Of a DNA stretch of 64,000 nucleotides, positions 52,294-60,154 are shown piece after piece. Location: positions 62,001-126,000 of the forward strand of contig NZ_VFTC01000003.1 in assembly GCF_007003975.1 (NCBI RefSeq), read 5' to 3'. Below the pieces are notes generated by a model that searched no databases, was not told the DNA's origin, and worked only from the letters and a program-made list of their open reading frames with translations. This DNA is from Mesorhizobium sp. WSM4306. GTDB lineage: Bacteria > Pseudomonadota > Alphaproteobacteria > Rhizobiales > Rhizobiaceae. A program made the translations under genes and the position numbers. Numbering within the stretch: position 1 is the stretch's first letter; every line of letters begins with the position of its first letter.

Positions 52294-53531
52294 GACGCGG
52301 ACCTGCCCTTCTGCTCGCGGCCATTCTCGGCCTGCAGCCGGCGCTGGCCGACGGTCTTACGCCCAAGCAAAAGCGCGATCTTGCCGGCCAGAATGGCGGC
52401 GCCTTTGTCGACCCCGAATACGACCCGGCCACCACCAGCCGCATGTTCAGGGTCTCCAACGGCCCTAGCTCGCTGCCGCCCGGCCAGGTCGCCTCGCGCA
52501 TCAAGGACATCGCGCAACTGCAGGCCTCGCGCGACAACCAGCTCGTCGGCTACGGCCTCGTTATCGGTCTCGCCGGATCGGGCGACAGCCTGCGCAATTC
52601 GCCCTTCACCGAACAGTCGATCCGCGCAATGCTCGAAAATCTCGGCATCGCCACCGAAGGCGGCAGCGCGCGGGCAAAGAACGTCGCCGCCGTCATCGTC
52701 ACCGCCAACATGCCGCCCTATGTGCAGTCGGGCGCGCGCATCGATATCGACGTCTCCTCGATGGGCGACGCCACCTCGCTTGCCGGCGGCACGCTGGTGA
52801 TGACGCCCCTGAAGGCGGCCGACGGCGAAATCTACGCTGTCGGACAGGGCTCGGTGATCGTTTCCGGCTTCACCGCCCAGGGCGACGCAGAAAAGCTGAC
52901 GCAGGGCGTGCCGACGGCCGGCCGCGTGCCCAACGGCGCCATTGTCGAGCGCACGGTTCGCGCCGAGTTCGAGGACCAGTCGCTGCTCACATTGCAACTG
53001 CGCAATCCCGATTTCTCGACCGCCGTCCGCATCGCCGACGCCATCAACGGCTACACCTCGCAGCGCTTCGGCATGCGCGTGGCGGCCGAACGCGATGCGC
53101 GCACCGTGCAGATCAGGCGGCCGAAGAATGTTTCGGCGGCGCGCTTCTATGCCGAGATCGAAAACCTGGTGGTCGAATCCGACACGCCGGCGCGGGTCGT
53201 CATCGACGAGCGCACCGGCACCATCGTCATCGGCAACGAGGTCAAGATCTCGCGCGTGGCGATCAGCCACGGCACGCTGACCGTCCGCATTACTGAGCAG
53301 CCGAAAATCGTCCAGCCCGAACCCTTCTCCAAGGGCGTGACCGCGGAGGAACCCTTCACCACCATCGAGGCCACCCGGCCCGACGCCCGTGTCGCTGTGC
53401 TCGATGGACCCAATCTCGAAACGCTGGTGTCCGGCCTCAATCGTCTCGGCGTCAAGCCGGACGGCATCATTGCCATCCTGCAAGGCATCAAGTCGGCCGG
53501 CGCTTTGCAGGCCGATCTGGTTCTCCAATAG
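52290..53531 (+). CDS. flgI: flagellar P-ring protein FlgI
   Basis: A 413-residue periplasmic ring protein. It has a cleavable signal (LLLAAILGLQPALADG). Conserved blocks are SRIKDIAQLQASRDNQLVGYGLVIGL, the FSTAVRIADAINGYTSQRFG region and the LNRLGVKPDGIIAILQGIKSAGALQADLV end. The start overlaps flgA by four bases; motE begins 3 bp after the stop. Confidence 0.96.
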   Translation: MRRGPALLLAAILGLQPALADGLTPKQKRDLAGQNGGAFVDPEYDPATTSRMFRVSNGPSSLPPGQVASRIKDIAQLQASRDNQLVGYGLVIGLAGSGDSLRNSPFTEQSIRAMLENLGIATEGGSARAKNVAAVIVTANMPPYVQSGARIDIDVSSMGDATSLAGGTLVMTPLKAADGEIYAVGQGSVIVSGFTAQGDAEKLTQGVPTAGRVPNGAIVERTVRAEFEDQSLLTLQLRNPDFSTAVRIADAINGYTSQRFGMRVAAERDARTVQIRRPKNVSAARFYAEIENLVVESDTPARVVIDERTGTIVIGNEVKISRVAISHGTLTVRITEQPKIVQPEPFSKGVTAEEPFTTIEATRPDARVAVLDGPNLETLVSGLNRLGVKPDGIIAILQGIKSAGALQADLVLQ

Positions 53532-53534
53532 GCC

Positions 53535-54110
53535 ATGCCGATGATCGACTTCCTTTCCCGACAGCATCGCCGCAACGCAGCGCTAGCGGCCTGCGCCATC
53601 ACCACGCTTCTCGCAGGCTTCCCGGTTCGCGCTGAAGAAGCGGTGCGGCAGGTTTTGCCCGGCGCACAGGCGCCGGCTGCACCTCAGCAACTGGTCCGCG
53701 AGAAGGCGCCCGACGAAAGCGAAATCCAGCGCTTCTGCTCCAACATCGCCGACGCCGCCCGCGACCGGCGCTACTCGCTGCAGGCCGAAGAGCTGAAGCA
53801 GCTGCAGGCCGGCATCGACCAGCGCATGAAGGCGCTGGATGACAAGCGCGCCGAATACGAGCAATGGCTGAAGCGGCGCGAAGTGTTCCTGGCCCGCGCC
53901 GAAGACGGCGTCGTCAAGATTTATGCCGGCATGAAACCGGACGCCGCGGCCGAGCGCCTGGCGATGGTCACCCCCGATCTCGCCGCCGCCATCCTGATGA
54001 AGCTCGATTCGCGCAAGGCCGGCGTCATTCTCAACGAAATGGACCAGAAGGCGGCGGCCACGCTCACCGGCATCATGGCCAGCGCGGCCCGAAGGGTAGA
54101 TCCGTCATGA
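53535..54110 (+). CDS. motE: periplasmic motility chaperone MotE
   Basis: A 191-residue exported protein of the rhizobial MotE type. The signal peptide lies at about 12-32 (AALAACAITTLLAGFPVRA). A coiled coil (about 75-125) and a MgtE-N-like domain (MKPDAAAERLAMVTPDLAAAILMKLDSRKAG) follow. In Sinorhizobium MotE is a chaperone needed for the folding and stability of periplasmic MotC, whose gene lies 8 kb downstream here. The flgH start overlaps its stop. A start three residues later (ATG) is also possible. Confidence 0.9.
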   Translation: MPMIDFLSRQHRRNAALAACAITTLLAGFPVRAEEAVRQVLPGAQAPAAPQQLVREKAPDESEIQRFCSNIADAARDRRYSLQAEELKQLQAGIDQRMKALDDKRAEYEQWLKRREVFLARAEDGVVKIYAGMKPDAAAERLAMVTPDLAAAILMKLDSRKAGVILNEMDQKAAATLTGIMASAARRVDPS

Positions 54111-54811
54111 AGTTGCAGTTGCTTGTCCTGGTCGCCGCCGCAGCACTGTCTGGCTGCGCCGTCGACCCGAAGGAGATCGGCAGGGAGCCGGCGCTGTCGC
54201 CGGTCGGCACCGGTATCACCGGCAGCGTCAATGCACCCTATTCATACCCGGAAGAGCCGCGGGCGCCGGTGAAGAAATTCTCGCTGTGGGACGATCGCCA
54301 GAGCCGGTTGTTCACCGATCCCCGCGCGCTACGCGATGGCGACATCCTGACCGTCAGGATCAAGCTCAACGACAAGGCCAACTTCAAGAACCAGAACGAC
54401 CGCAGCCGCACCGCCGCGCGTAAGCTCGGCTATGACGTCAAGCTCGGATGGGAAGATGCCAGCACCAGCGGCAAGGGCGACGCCGGCTTGAGCTCCAGCA
54501 CCGAAACCAATGCCGACGGCGAGATCAAGCGTTCGGAAAACCTCGAGCTCAATGTCGCCGCCGTCGTCACCGAAGTGCTGCCCAACGGCAACCTCATGAT
54601 CAGGGGCTCGCAGGAGGTGCGCGTCAACTACGAGCTCAGGGTGCTGACCATTGCCGGCATGGTGCGCCCCTCAGATATCGGCGCCGAAAACACAATCTCC
54701 TACGAACGCATCGCCGAGGCGCGCATCTCCTATGGCGGCCGCGGCCGCGTCAGCGAAGTCCAGCAGCCCGCTTATGGTCAGCAGATCCTCGACCAAGTCC
54801 TCCCCTTCTAG
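54107..54811 (+). CDS. flgH: flagellar L-ring lipoprotein FlgH
   Basis: A 234-residue outer-membrane ring lipoprotein. The lipobox is LSGC with Cys17 acylated. FlgH blocks LWDDRQSRLFTDPRALRDGDILTVRI and LMIRGSQEVRVNYELRVLTIAGMVRPSDI are clear. ATGA overlap with motE sets the start. Longer frames reading back into motE are spurious. Confidence 0.95.
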   Translation: MKLQLLVLVAAAALSGCAVDPKEIGREPALSPVGTGITGSVNAPYSYPEEPRAPVKKFSLWDDRQSRLFTDPRALRDGDILTVRIKLNDKANFKNQNDRSRTAARKLGYDVKLGWEDASTSGKGDAGLSSSTETNADGEIKRSENLELNVAAVVTEVLPNGNLMIRGSQEVRVNYELRVLTIAGMVRPSDIGAENTISYERIAEARISYGGRGRVSEVQQPAYGQQILDQVLPF

Positions 54812-54828
54812 GTCCGGAGAACGGCGCC

Positions 54829-55329
54829 GTGGCAAATGTCGAACAGGTCCAGCCCAAAAAGGGCCCATCGCTTGTCATCCAGCTCGCGATGCTTTTGGCG
54901 GTGACGGGCGCTGCCGTCGGTATGGGCTGGGTCTCCGGCGGCTATCTGAAGGGCGTCGGCGGACCGGTACCGGTGCCGGCCGCACCCGAGAACCAGTCCA
55001 ACGCCGAGCAGCCGAGCCCGGCCGCCGAACATGCGCCGGGCACCGGGCCGACGCTCGTGCAGCTGGCGCCGATCACCACCAATCTGGCCGCGCCGGCCGA
55101 TATCTGGATAAGGCTGGAAGCCTCGGTGGTCTACGACGCGCCGCAACCGCCGGAGCTCACCGAGAGCATTCACCAGGACCTGCTGGCCATGGTCCGCACC
55201 CTGAAGATGCATCAGATCGAAGGCGCCAGCGGCTACCAGCATTTGAAAGCCGACCTCGAGGAGCGCGCCGCGATCCGCAGCGGTGGCCATGCCAAACAGG
55301 TTCTGATCAGGACATTGCTGCTCGAATGA
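54829..55329 (+). CDS. fliL: flagellar basal-body protein FliL
   Basis: A 166-residue single-pass protein. The membrane helix is at about 14-37 (VIQLAMLLAVTGAAVGMGWVSG), followed by a Pro/Ala linker and a stomatin-like periplasmic domain with DIWIRLEASVVYD and LKMHQIEGASGYQHLKADLEERA. FliL encloses the stator and stabilises its plugged-out form. The GTG at 54829 has GGAG nine bases upstream; no ATG fits. The stop overlaps the fliP start. Confidence 0.9.
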   Translation: MANVEQVQPKKGPSLVIQLAMLLAVTGAAVGMGWVSGGYLKGVGGPVPVPAAPENQSNAEQPSPAAEHAPGTGPTLVQLAPITTNLAAPADIWIRLEASVVYDAPQPPELTESIHQDLLAMVRTLKMHQIEGASGYQHLKADLEERAAIRSGGHAKQVLIRTLLLE

Positions 55330-56057
55330 GAAAACTCATCCTCGCCGCCGCGATCGTCGTCGCCGCCACTTCTGTCGCCGCTGCCCAGCAGCTGGATCTC
55401 GGCGGTATCGGCAAGGCCGACGGCGCCACCGTCGGTTATATCATCCAGATGTTCGGTCTGCTCACCGTGCTGTCGGTGGCGCCGGGCCTGTTGATCATGG
55501 TGACGAGCTTCACCCGCTTCGTCATCGCCTTCTCGATCCTGCGCGCCGGCATCGGCCTGCAGTCGACACCGGCCAATCTGATCCTGATCTCGCTGTCGCT
55601 GTTCATGACCTTCTATGTCATGGCGCCGACCTTCGACCAGGCCTGGAACACCGGCGTCAAGCCGCTGATGGACAACCAGATCAGCCAGACCGCGGCGTTC
55701 GAAAAGATTTCGGACCCGTTCCGCACCTTCATGCTGCACAATGTCCGCGACAAGGATTTCGACCTGTTCGCCGATCTCGCCCGCGAACGCGGCCAGGTGG
55801 TTGCCAAGGAAACCGTCGACCTGCGCATCCTGGTGCCGGCCTTCATGATCTCCGAAATCCGCCGCGGTTTCGAGATCGGTTTCCTGATCGTGCTGCCCTT
55901 CCTCGTCATCGACCTGATCGTCGCCACCATCACCATGGCCATGGGCATGATGATGCTGCCGCCGACCGTCGTGTCGCTGCCCTTCAAGATCCTGTTCTTC
56001 GTCCTCATCGACGGCTGGAACCTGCTGGTCGGCAGCCTGGTGCGCTCCTTCACCTGA
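55326..56057 (+). CDS. fliP: flagellar export gate protein FliP
   Basis: A 243-residue membrane protein of the type III export gate (with FliQ and FliR, which are not in this window). A signal peptide is followed by four membrane segments. Family motifs are LSVAPGLLIMVTSFTRFVIAFSILR, FMISEIRRGFEIGFLIVLPFLVIDLIVA and the ATITMAMGMMMLPPTVVSLPFKILFF end. Start overlaps fliL by four bases (ATGA). It appears to be the last gene of the long operon that begins at 44599; no clear terminator follows. Confidence 0.96.
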   Translation: MRKLILAAAIVVAATSVAAAQQLDLGGIGKADGATVGYIIQMFGLLTVLSVAPGLLIMVTSFTRFVIAFSILRAGIGLQSTPANLILISLSLFMTFYVMAPTFDQAWNTGVKPLMDNQISQTAAFEKISDPFRTFMLHNVRDKDFDLFADLARERGQVVAKETVDLRILVPAFMISEIRRGFEIGFLIVLPFLVIDLIVATITMAMGMMMLPPTVVSLPFKILFFVLIDGWNLLVGSLVRSFT

Positions 56058-56108
56058 CCGCCCGCGATCCTGCGTGGCGCCCGGCTAGAACTTCACGCAA
56101 TATATTTC

Positions 56109-56118
56109 CGGTTAACCG
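56109..56118. promoter_or_regulatory. GGTTAACC palindrome upstream of the first flagellin gene
   Basis: The perfect 10-bp palindrome CGGTTAACCG lies about 150 bases before the flagellin start and 52 bases after fliP. A related palindrome lies before the second flagellin gene (57320-57331). A shared regulator site is likely. Confidence 0.4.
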
Positions 56119-56211
56119 TCCCGTTTAGCCCTTTGGTAGGGACTTGCCCGCATATTGCTCGCAGATGGCGGGTGATCGGGTCTCACGATCATTGGCATGA
56201 TGCCGCTCCGT

Positions 56212-56232
56212 CATACCGGAAAAGCCGGTATG
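56212..56232 (+). promoter_or_regulatory. leader hairpin of the first flagellin mRNA
   Basis: CATACCGG (56212-56219) and CCGGTATG (56225-56232) form a perfect 8-bp stem with loop AAAAG. It ends 37 bases before the flagellin ATG and is followed by a run of eight A. It is not terminator-shaped on either strand. A mRNA stability or FlbT target element is possible. Confidence 0.5.
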
Positions 56233-56269
56233 CAAAAAAAACCCTGTAAAAATCAAGGTACGAGTAGCC

Positions 56270-57154
56270 ATGTCCAGTATCATGACCAACGCCGCGGCGC
56301 TGACCGCGCTGCAGAGCCTCAACAGCACCAACAAGCAGCTCGAAATGACCCAGGCCCGTATTTCCACGGGCTACCGCGTCGCCACCGCCAGCGACAACGC
56401 CGCCTACTGGTCGATCGCGACCTCGATGAAGTCCGACAACAAGGCGCTTTCGTCGGTTCAGGATTCACTCGGCCTCGGCGCCGGCAAGGTCGACACCGCC
56501 TACACCGCCATCAACGACATCAAGGACCAGGTCGACCTGATCAAGTCCAAGCTCGTCACCGCTCGCGGCGCCTCGAAGGAAGACCAGCAGAAGATCGCGA
56601 CCGAAATCAACGCCATCCAGGCGCAGATCAAGTCCTCGGTGACCAACGCCAACTTCGCCGGCTCGAACCTGCTGCAGACCGACGGCGCCGCCGCCTCCGA
56701 CCTGAAGATCGTCGCTTCCTACAACCGTACCGGCGCGACCGTCACCATCGACACCATCGACGTCAAGGCTTCCGATACGCAGGTCCTTGATGTCGCCGGC
56801 ACGGGTGGCATCGTTGGCGGCCTGCTCGCCACGGCCTTCTTCGATCCGAGCACCACGGCGGTTACCGCCACCGCGATCGACACGGCGCTCGGCACCGTTG
56901 AAACGGCGCTTGCCAAGCTGTCCACCGGCGCTGCCTCGCTTGGCGCCGCCAAGTCGCGCATCGACACCCAGAAGAGCTTCCTGTCGAACCTGTCGGACTC
57001 GATCGACAAGGGCGTCGGCGCTCTGGTCGACGCCGACATGAACAAGGAATCGACCCGTCTGCAGGCCCTCCAGGTCCAGCAGCAGCTCGGCATCCAGGCG
57101 CTGTCGATCGCCAACGGCAACTCGCAGTCGATCCTGTCGCTCTTCCGCGGCTGA
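56270..57154 (+). CDS. flaA: flagellin (first copy)
   Basis: A 294-residue filament subunit. The conserved D0/D1 parts are intact: SSIMTNAAALTALQSLNSTNKQLEMTQARISTGYRV at the N-terminus and LGIQALSIANGNSQSILSLFRG at the C-terminus. The middle region is short (about residues 140-215), so outer D2/D3 domains are small or absent. It differs from the second copy by about 35 residues of 294 by eye. The gene has its own leader and its own terminator and follows the fliP operon after 212 bp. Confidence 0.95.
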   Translation: MSSIMTNAAALTALQSLNSTNKQLEMTQARISTGYRVATASDNAAYWSIATSMKSDNKALSSVQDSLGLGAGKVDTAYTAINDIKDQVDLIKSKLVTARGASKEDQQKIATEINAIQAQIKSSVTNANFAGSNLLQTDGAAASDLKIVASYNRTGATVTIDTIDVKASDTQVLDVAGTGGIVGGLLATAFFDPSTTAVTATAIDTALGTVETALAKLSTGAASLGAAKSRIDTQKSFLSNLSDSIDKGVGALVDADMNKESTRLQALQVQQQLGIQALSIANGNSQSILSLFRG

Positions 57155-57183
57155 TCTCTCGACTTTACGACTGACAAGATCCG

Positions 57184-57220
57184 ATCGGGCCGCGCCAAGA
57201 GCGCGGCCCGATTTCTTTTT
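57184..57220 (+). terminator. Rho-independent terminator of the first flagellin gene
   Basis: A perfect 12-bp stem (ATCGGGCCGCGC with GCGCGGCCCGAT), loop CAAGA, followed by TTCTTTTT. It lies 30 bases after the stop. It makes the first flagellin gene monocistronic. Confidence 0.9.
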
Positions 57221-57288
57221 GTGGCTGCTGATTTTCTCTTTGAATGGCGGCTGATTTTGCTTTTGGCCAGCGCCCGGATTGGCTTGTT

Positions 57289-57331
57289 TTAACAGGCCAT
57301 TAACCATATCCCGGTAGTCATGGTTAACCAT
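57289..57331 (+). promoter_or_regulatory. CtrA-type binding region upstream of the second flagellin gene
   Basis: TTAACAGGCCATTAACC (57289-57305) is an exact TTAA-N7-TTAAC, the CtrA consensus. The same stretch contains TTAACCAT at 57300-57307 and again at 57324-57331, the second within the perfect palindrome ATGGTTAACCAT (57320-57331). The region lies 104-146 bases before the flagellin start. Confidence 0.6.
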
Positions 57332-57392
57332 ACCATGGCGGGCAGACCAGACGGTCGATGAGCTTATGCCTACCCCCTGATGAAGTTGATCC

Positions 57393-57411
57393 GGCGTGTG
57401 CATGACACGCC
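57393..57411 (+). promoter_or_regulatory. leader hairpin of the second flagellin mRNA
   Basis: GGCGTGT (57393-57399) and ACACGCC (57405-57411) form a perfect 7-bp stem with a five-base loop, ending 23 bases before the start codon. It corresponds in place, not in sequence, to the hairpin before the first flagellin gene. Confidence 0.45.
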
Positions 57412-57434
57412 AGTTTTGAGAAGGGGTAAATATC

Positions 57435-58319
57435 TTGGCAAGCATCATGACGAACGCCTCGGCGCTGACCGCGCTGCAGAGCTTGAACAACACCAACAAG
57501 CAGCTCGAAATGACCCAGTCGCGCATTTCGACCGGCTACCGCGTCGCCACCGCCAGCGACAACGCCGCCTACTGGTCGATCGCCACCACGATGAAGTCCG
57601 ACAACAAGGCGCTTTCGGCCGTTCAGGACGCGCTCGGCCTCGGCGCCGGCAAGGTCGACACCGCCTACACCGCCATCACCGACATCAAGGACCAGGTCGA
57701 CCTGATCAAGGCCAAGCTGGTTACCGCGCGCAGCGCCTCGAAGGACGACCAGCAGAAGATCGCGACCGAAATCAAGGCCATCCAGGACCAGATCAAGTCG
57801 TCGGTCACCAACGCTTCCTATGCCGGCTCGAACTTGCTGCAGAACGATGCTACCGCAGCATCCGACCTCAAGATCGTCGCTTCCTACAACCGCACCGGCA
57901 CGACTGTCGCCATTGACACCATCGACGTCAAGGCTTCCGATACGCAGGTTCTCGACCTCCCGGGCACCGGCGGCATCGTCGGCGGCTTGCTCGCCACGAC
58001 CTTCTTCGATCCAAGCACCACCCAGGTCCTGCCGGCAGCGATCGACACGGCACTCGGCGCCGTTGAAACGGCGCTGGCCAAACTGTCCACGGGTGCCGCC
58101 TATCTCGGCGCCGCCAAGTCGCGCATCGACACCCAGAAGAGCTTCCTGTCGAACCTGTCGGACTCCATTGACAAGGGCGTCGGCGCTCTGGTCGACGCGG
58201 ACATGAACAAGGAATCGACGCGGCTGCAGGCACTCCAGGTCCAGCAGCAGCTCGGTATCCAGTCGCTGTCGATCGCCAACGGCAACTCGCAGTCGATCCT
58301 TGCGCTGTTCAAGCAGTAA
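57435..58319 (+). CDS. flaB: flagellin (second copy)
   Basis: A 294-residue flagellin, a tandem paralogue of the first. The start is TTG at 57435 (giving MASIMTNASALTALQSLNN), with AAGGGG eight bases upstream; the ATG four codons later would remove residues conserved in flagellins. Differences from the first copy cluster in the middle (NDATAASDL versus TDGAAASDL, and TQVLPAAID versus TAVTATAID). It has a distinct upstream region with a CtrA-type site, so the two copies may be expressed at different times or levels. Confidence 0.94.
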   Translation: MASIMTNASALTALQSLNNTNKQLEMTQSRISTGYRVATASDNAAYWSIATTMKSDNKALSAVQDALGLGAGKVDTAYTAITDIKDQVDLIKAKLVTARSASKDDQQKIATEIKAIQDQIKSSVTNASYAGSNLLQNDATAASDLKIVASYNRTGTTVAIDTIDVKASDTQVLDLPGTGGIVGGLLATTFFDPSTTQVLPAAIDTALGAVETALAKLSTGAAYLGAAKSRIDTQKSFLSNLSDSIDKGVGALVDADMNKESTRLQALQVQQQLGIQSLSIANGNSQSILALFKQ

Positions 58320-58344
58320 GCGGATTTAGCTTTCCCCTTGAATG

Positions 58345-58377
58345 AAGGGCCGCGCCACCAGCGCGGCCCTTTCGTTT
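58345..58377 (+). terminator. Rho-independent terminator of the second flagellin gene
   Basis: A perfect 11-bp stem, AAGGGCCGCGC with GCGCGGCCCTT, loop CACCA, followed by TCGTTTG. The stem core GGGCCGCGC/GCGCGGCCC is the same as in the first terminator, consistent with tandem duplication of the whole unit. Confidence 0.85.
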
Positions 58378-58507
58378 GCGGCCGTGTTTTGATGCATGTC
58401 GTTGGCCCGGAACCGCTGCACACTTCCGGGCGACATGCTCTATCATCTTCGCACAAGCTTCGCGGTCTAGTGTTCCCACGGAATATCATGCTGGGAGCGC
58501 TTGAATC

Positions 58508-60151
58508 GTGCCGCAACAGATCCAGAGCATCATCTCGAATCTCAGGGCATTTGGCGTCCGGCGCCTTGCCATGCTGGCCGGCATTGCCGCGCTGGTCATG
58601 GCCGTTATCGGCATTGGCTCGGTCTATCTCAACCGCCCCGCCTATGAGACGCTCTATGTCGGGCTCGATCGTTCCGACGTGAACCAGATCGGCCTGGTGC
58701 TCGGCGAAGCCGGCATCGGCTTCGACGTCGGCTCCGACGGCACGTCCGTGCTGGTGCCGGCCGGCACCACCGCGCAGGCGCGCATGCTGCTTGCCGAAAA
58801 GGGCCTGCCGACCAGCGCCAATGCCGGCTACGAACTGTTCGACAATGTCGGCGCGATGGGCCTGACCTCGTTCATGCAGCAGATTACCCGCGTGCGTGCG
58901 CTGGAAGGCGAGATCGCCCGTACCATCCAGTCGATCGCCGGCATCAAGGCGGCACGCGTCCACATCGTCATGTCCGAGCGCGCCAATTTCCGCCGCGACG
59001 AGCAGCAGCCCTCGGCCTCGGTGGTCATCCGTTATTCCGGCATCGACGCCGAAAAGAGTGCCATGTCGATCCGCCATCTCGTTGCCGCCGCCGTCCCCGG
59101 CCTGTCGGCCGACAAGGTCACCGTGCTCGATTCCAACGGCAATCTGCTGGCCGCCGGCGACGACCCCTCCAACACCAGTGCTGCCCGCACGCTCGGCGTC
59201 GAGCAGACCGTCGAGGCGCAGATCGGCGACAACATCCGCCGCGCGCTGACACCCTATCTCGGACCAGACAATTTTCGCGCCAGCGTCAAGGCCGATGTCA
59301 ACACCGACACCCGTCAGACCGAAGAGACGATCTTCGATCCGGAGTCGCGCGTCGAGCGCTCGGTGCAGTCAGTGCGCGCCAACGAAAACAGCAACCAGAG
59401 GCAGGCCTCGACCCCGGCCAGCGTCGAGCAGAACCTGCCCGAGACCCAGGCGACCAGCACCGACGGCCCGCAAACGACATCGGCGAACGACCGCAAGGAG
59501 GAGATCACCAATTACGAGATCAACTCCAAGAAGATCGCTACCGTCTCCAACGGCTATTCCGTCACCAAGATGTCGATCGCCGTCGTCGTCAACCAGCAGC
59601 GGCTGATGACCATCCTCGGCAAGGACGCCACCCCCGAGCAGATCGCCAAGCGCGTCGCCGACATCCAGAAGATGGTGGCCTCGGCCACCGGCTTCGACGA
59701 CAAGCGTGGCGATATCATCGATGTCTCGGCGGTCGAGTTCATCGACGGGCTGGATGGCGAGGTGATCGAACAGCCGGGTATGCTGGCGTCGATCGGCACT
59801 TATACCGGCACGCTGATCAATGCCGGCGCCTTCATCGTCGTGGTGTTCCTGGTCGCCTTCTTCGGCCTGAGGCCGATGGCCACCGCGCTGACCGCGCGGC
59901 CGACGCCCGCACTTGCCGGTCCGAGCTTCGATGATGTCCAGCGGTCGCTGCCGACACCTGAGACCACCGCCGCAGTCGAGCCGCCGCCGGTGGCCTTGCC
60001 CAGTGGCCGGCCTGCCGCCACCCCACTCGACGACCTTCGCCAGAAGATCAGGCCCGCGCCGCAAGACCGGCTCGCCCGCATGGTCGATCTCAATGAGGAG
60101 CGCACCGCGCAGATCCTGCGCAAATGGGCGGCTCAGGAAGCAGCGGTGTAG
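58508..60151 (+). CDS. fliF: flagellar MS-ring protein FliF
   Basis: A 547-residue ring protein. Two membrane helices are at about 20-42 (LAMLAGIAALVMAVIGIGSVYL) and 435-457 (AGAFIVVVFLVAFFG). The ring-building motifs lie between (LAEKGLPTSANAGYELFDN, RVRALEGEIARTIQSIAGIKAARVHIVM). The cytoplasmic end (RLARMVDLNEERTAQILRKW) binds FliG. The start is a GTG at 58508. The gene begins a new transcription unit after the flagellin terminator and is followed by the FliH-like gene after 3 bp. Confidence 0.96.
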   Translation: MPQQIQSIISNLRAFGVRRLAMLAGIAALVMAVIGIGSVYLNRPAYETLYVGLDRSDVNQIGLVLGEAGIGFDVGSDGTSVLVPAGTTAQARMLLAEKGLPTSANAGYELFDNVGAMGLTSFMQQITRVRALEGEIARTIQSIAGIKAARVHIVMSERANFRRDEQQPSASVVIRYSGIDAEKSAMSIRHLVAAAVPGLSADKVTVLDSNGNLLAAGDDPSNTSAARTLGVEQTVEAQIGDNIRRALTPYLGPDNFRASVKADVNTDTRQTEETIFDPESRVERSVQSVRANENSNQRQASTPASVEQNLPETQATSTDGPQTTSANDRKEEITNYEINSKKIATVSNGYSVTKMSIAVVVNQQRLMTILGKDATPEQIAKRVADIQKMVASATGFDDKRGDIIDVSAVEFIDGLDGEVIEQPGMLASIGTYTGTLINAGAFIVVVFLVAFFGLRPMATALTARPTPALAGPSFDDVQRSLPTPETTAAVEPPPVALPSGRPAATPLDDLRQKIRPAPQDRLARMVDLNEERTAQILRKWAAQEAAV

Positions 60152-60154
60152 ACC

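Noticed and set aside
54448..54828. upstream open extension of fliL
   Set aside because: It is out-of-frame flgH sequence; the GTG at 54829 gives a normal FliL start.
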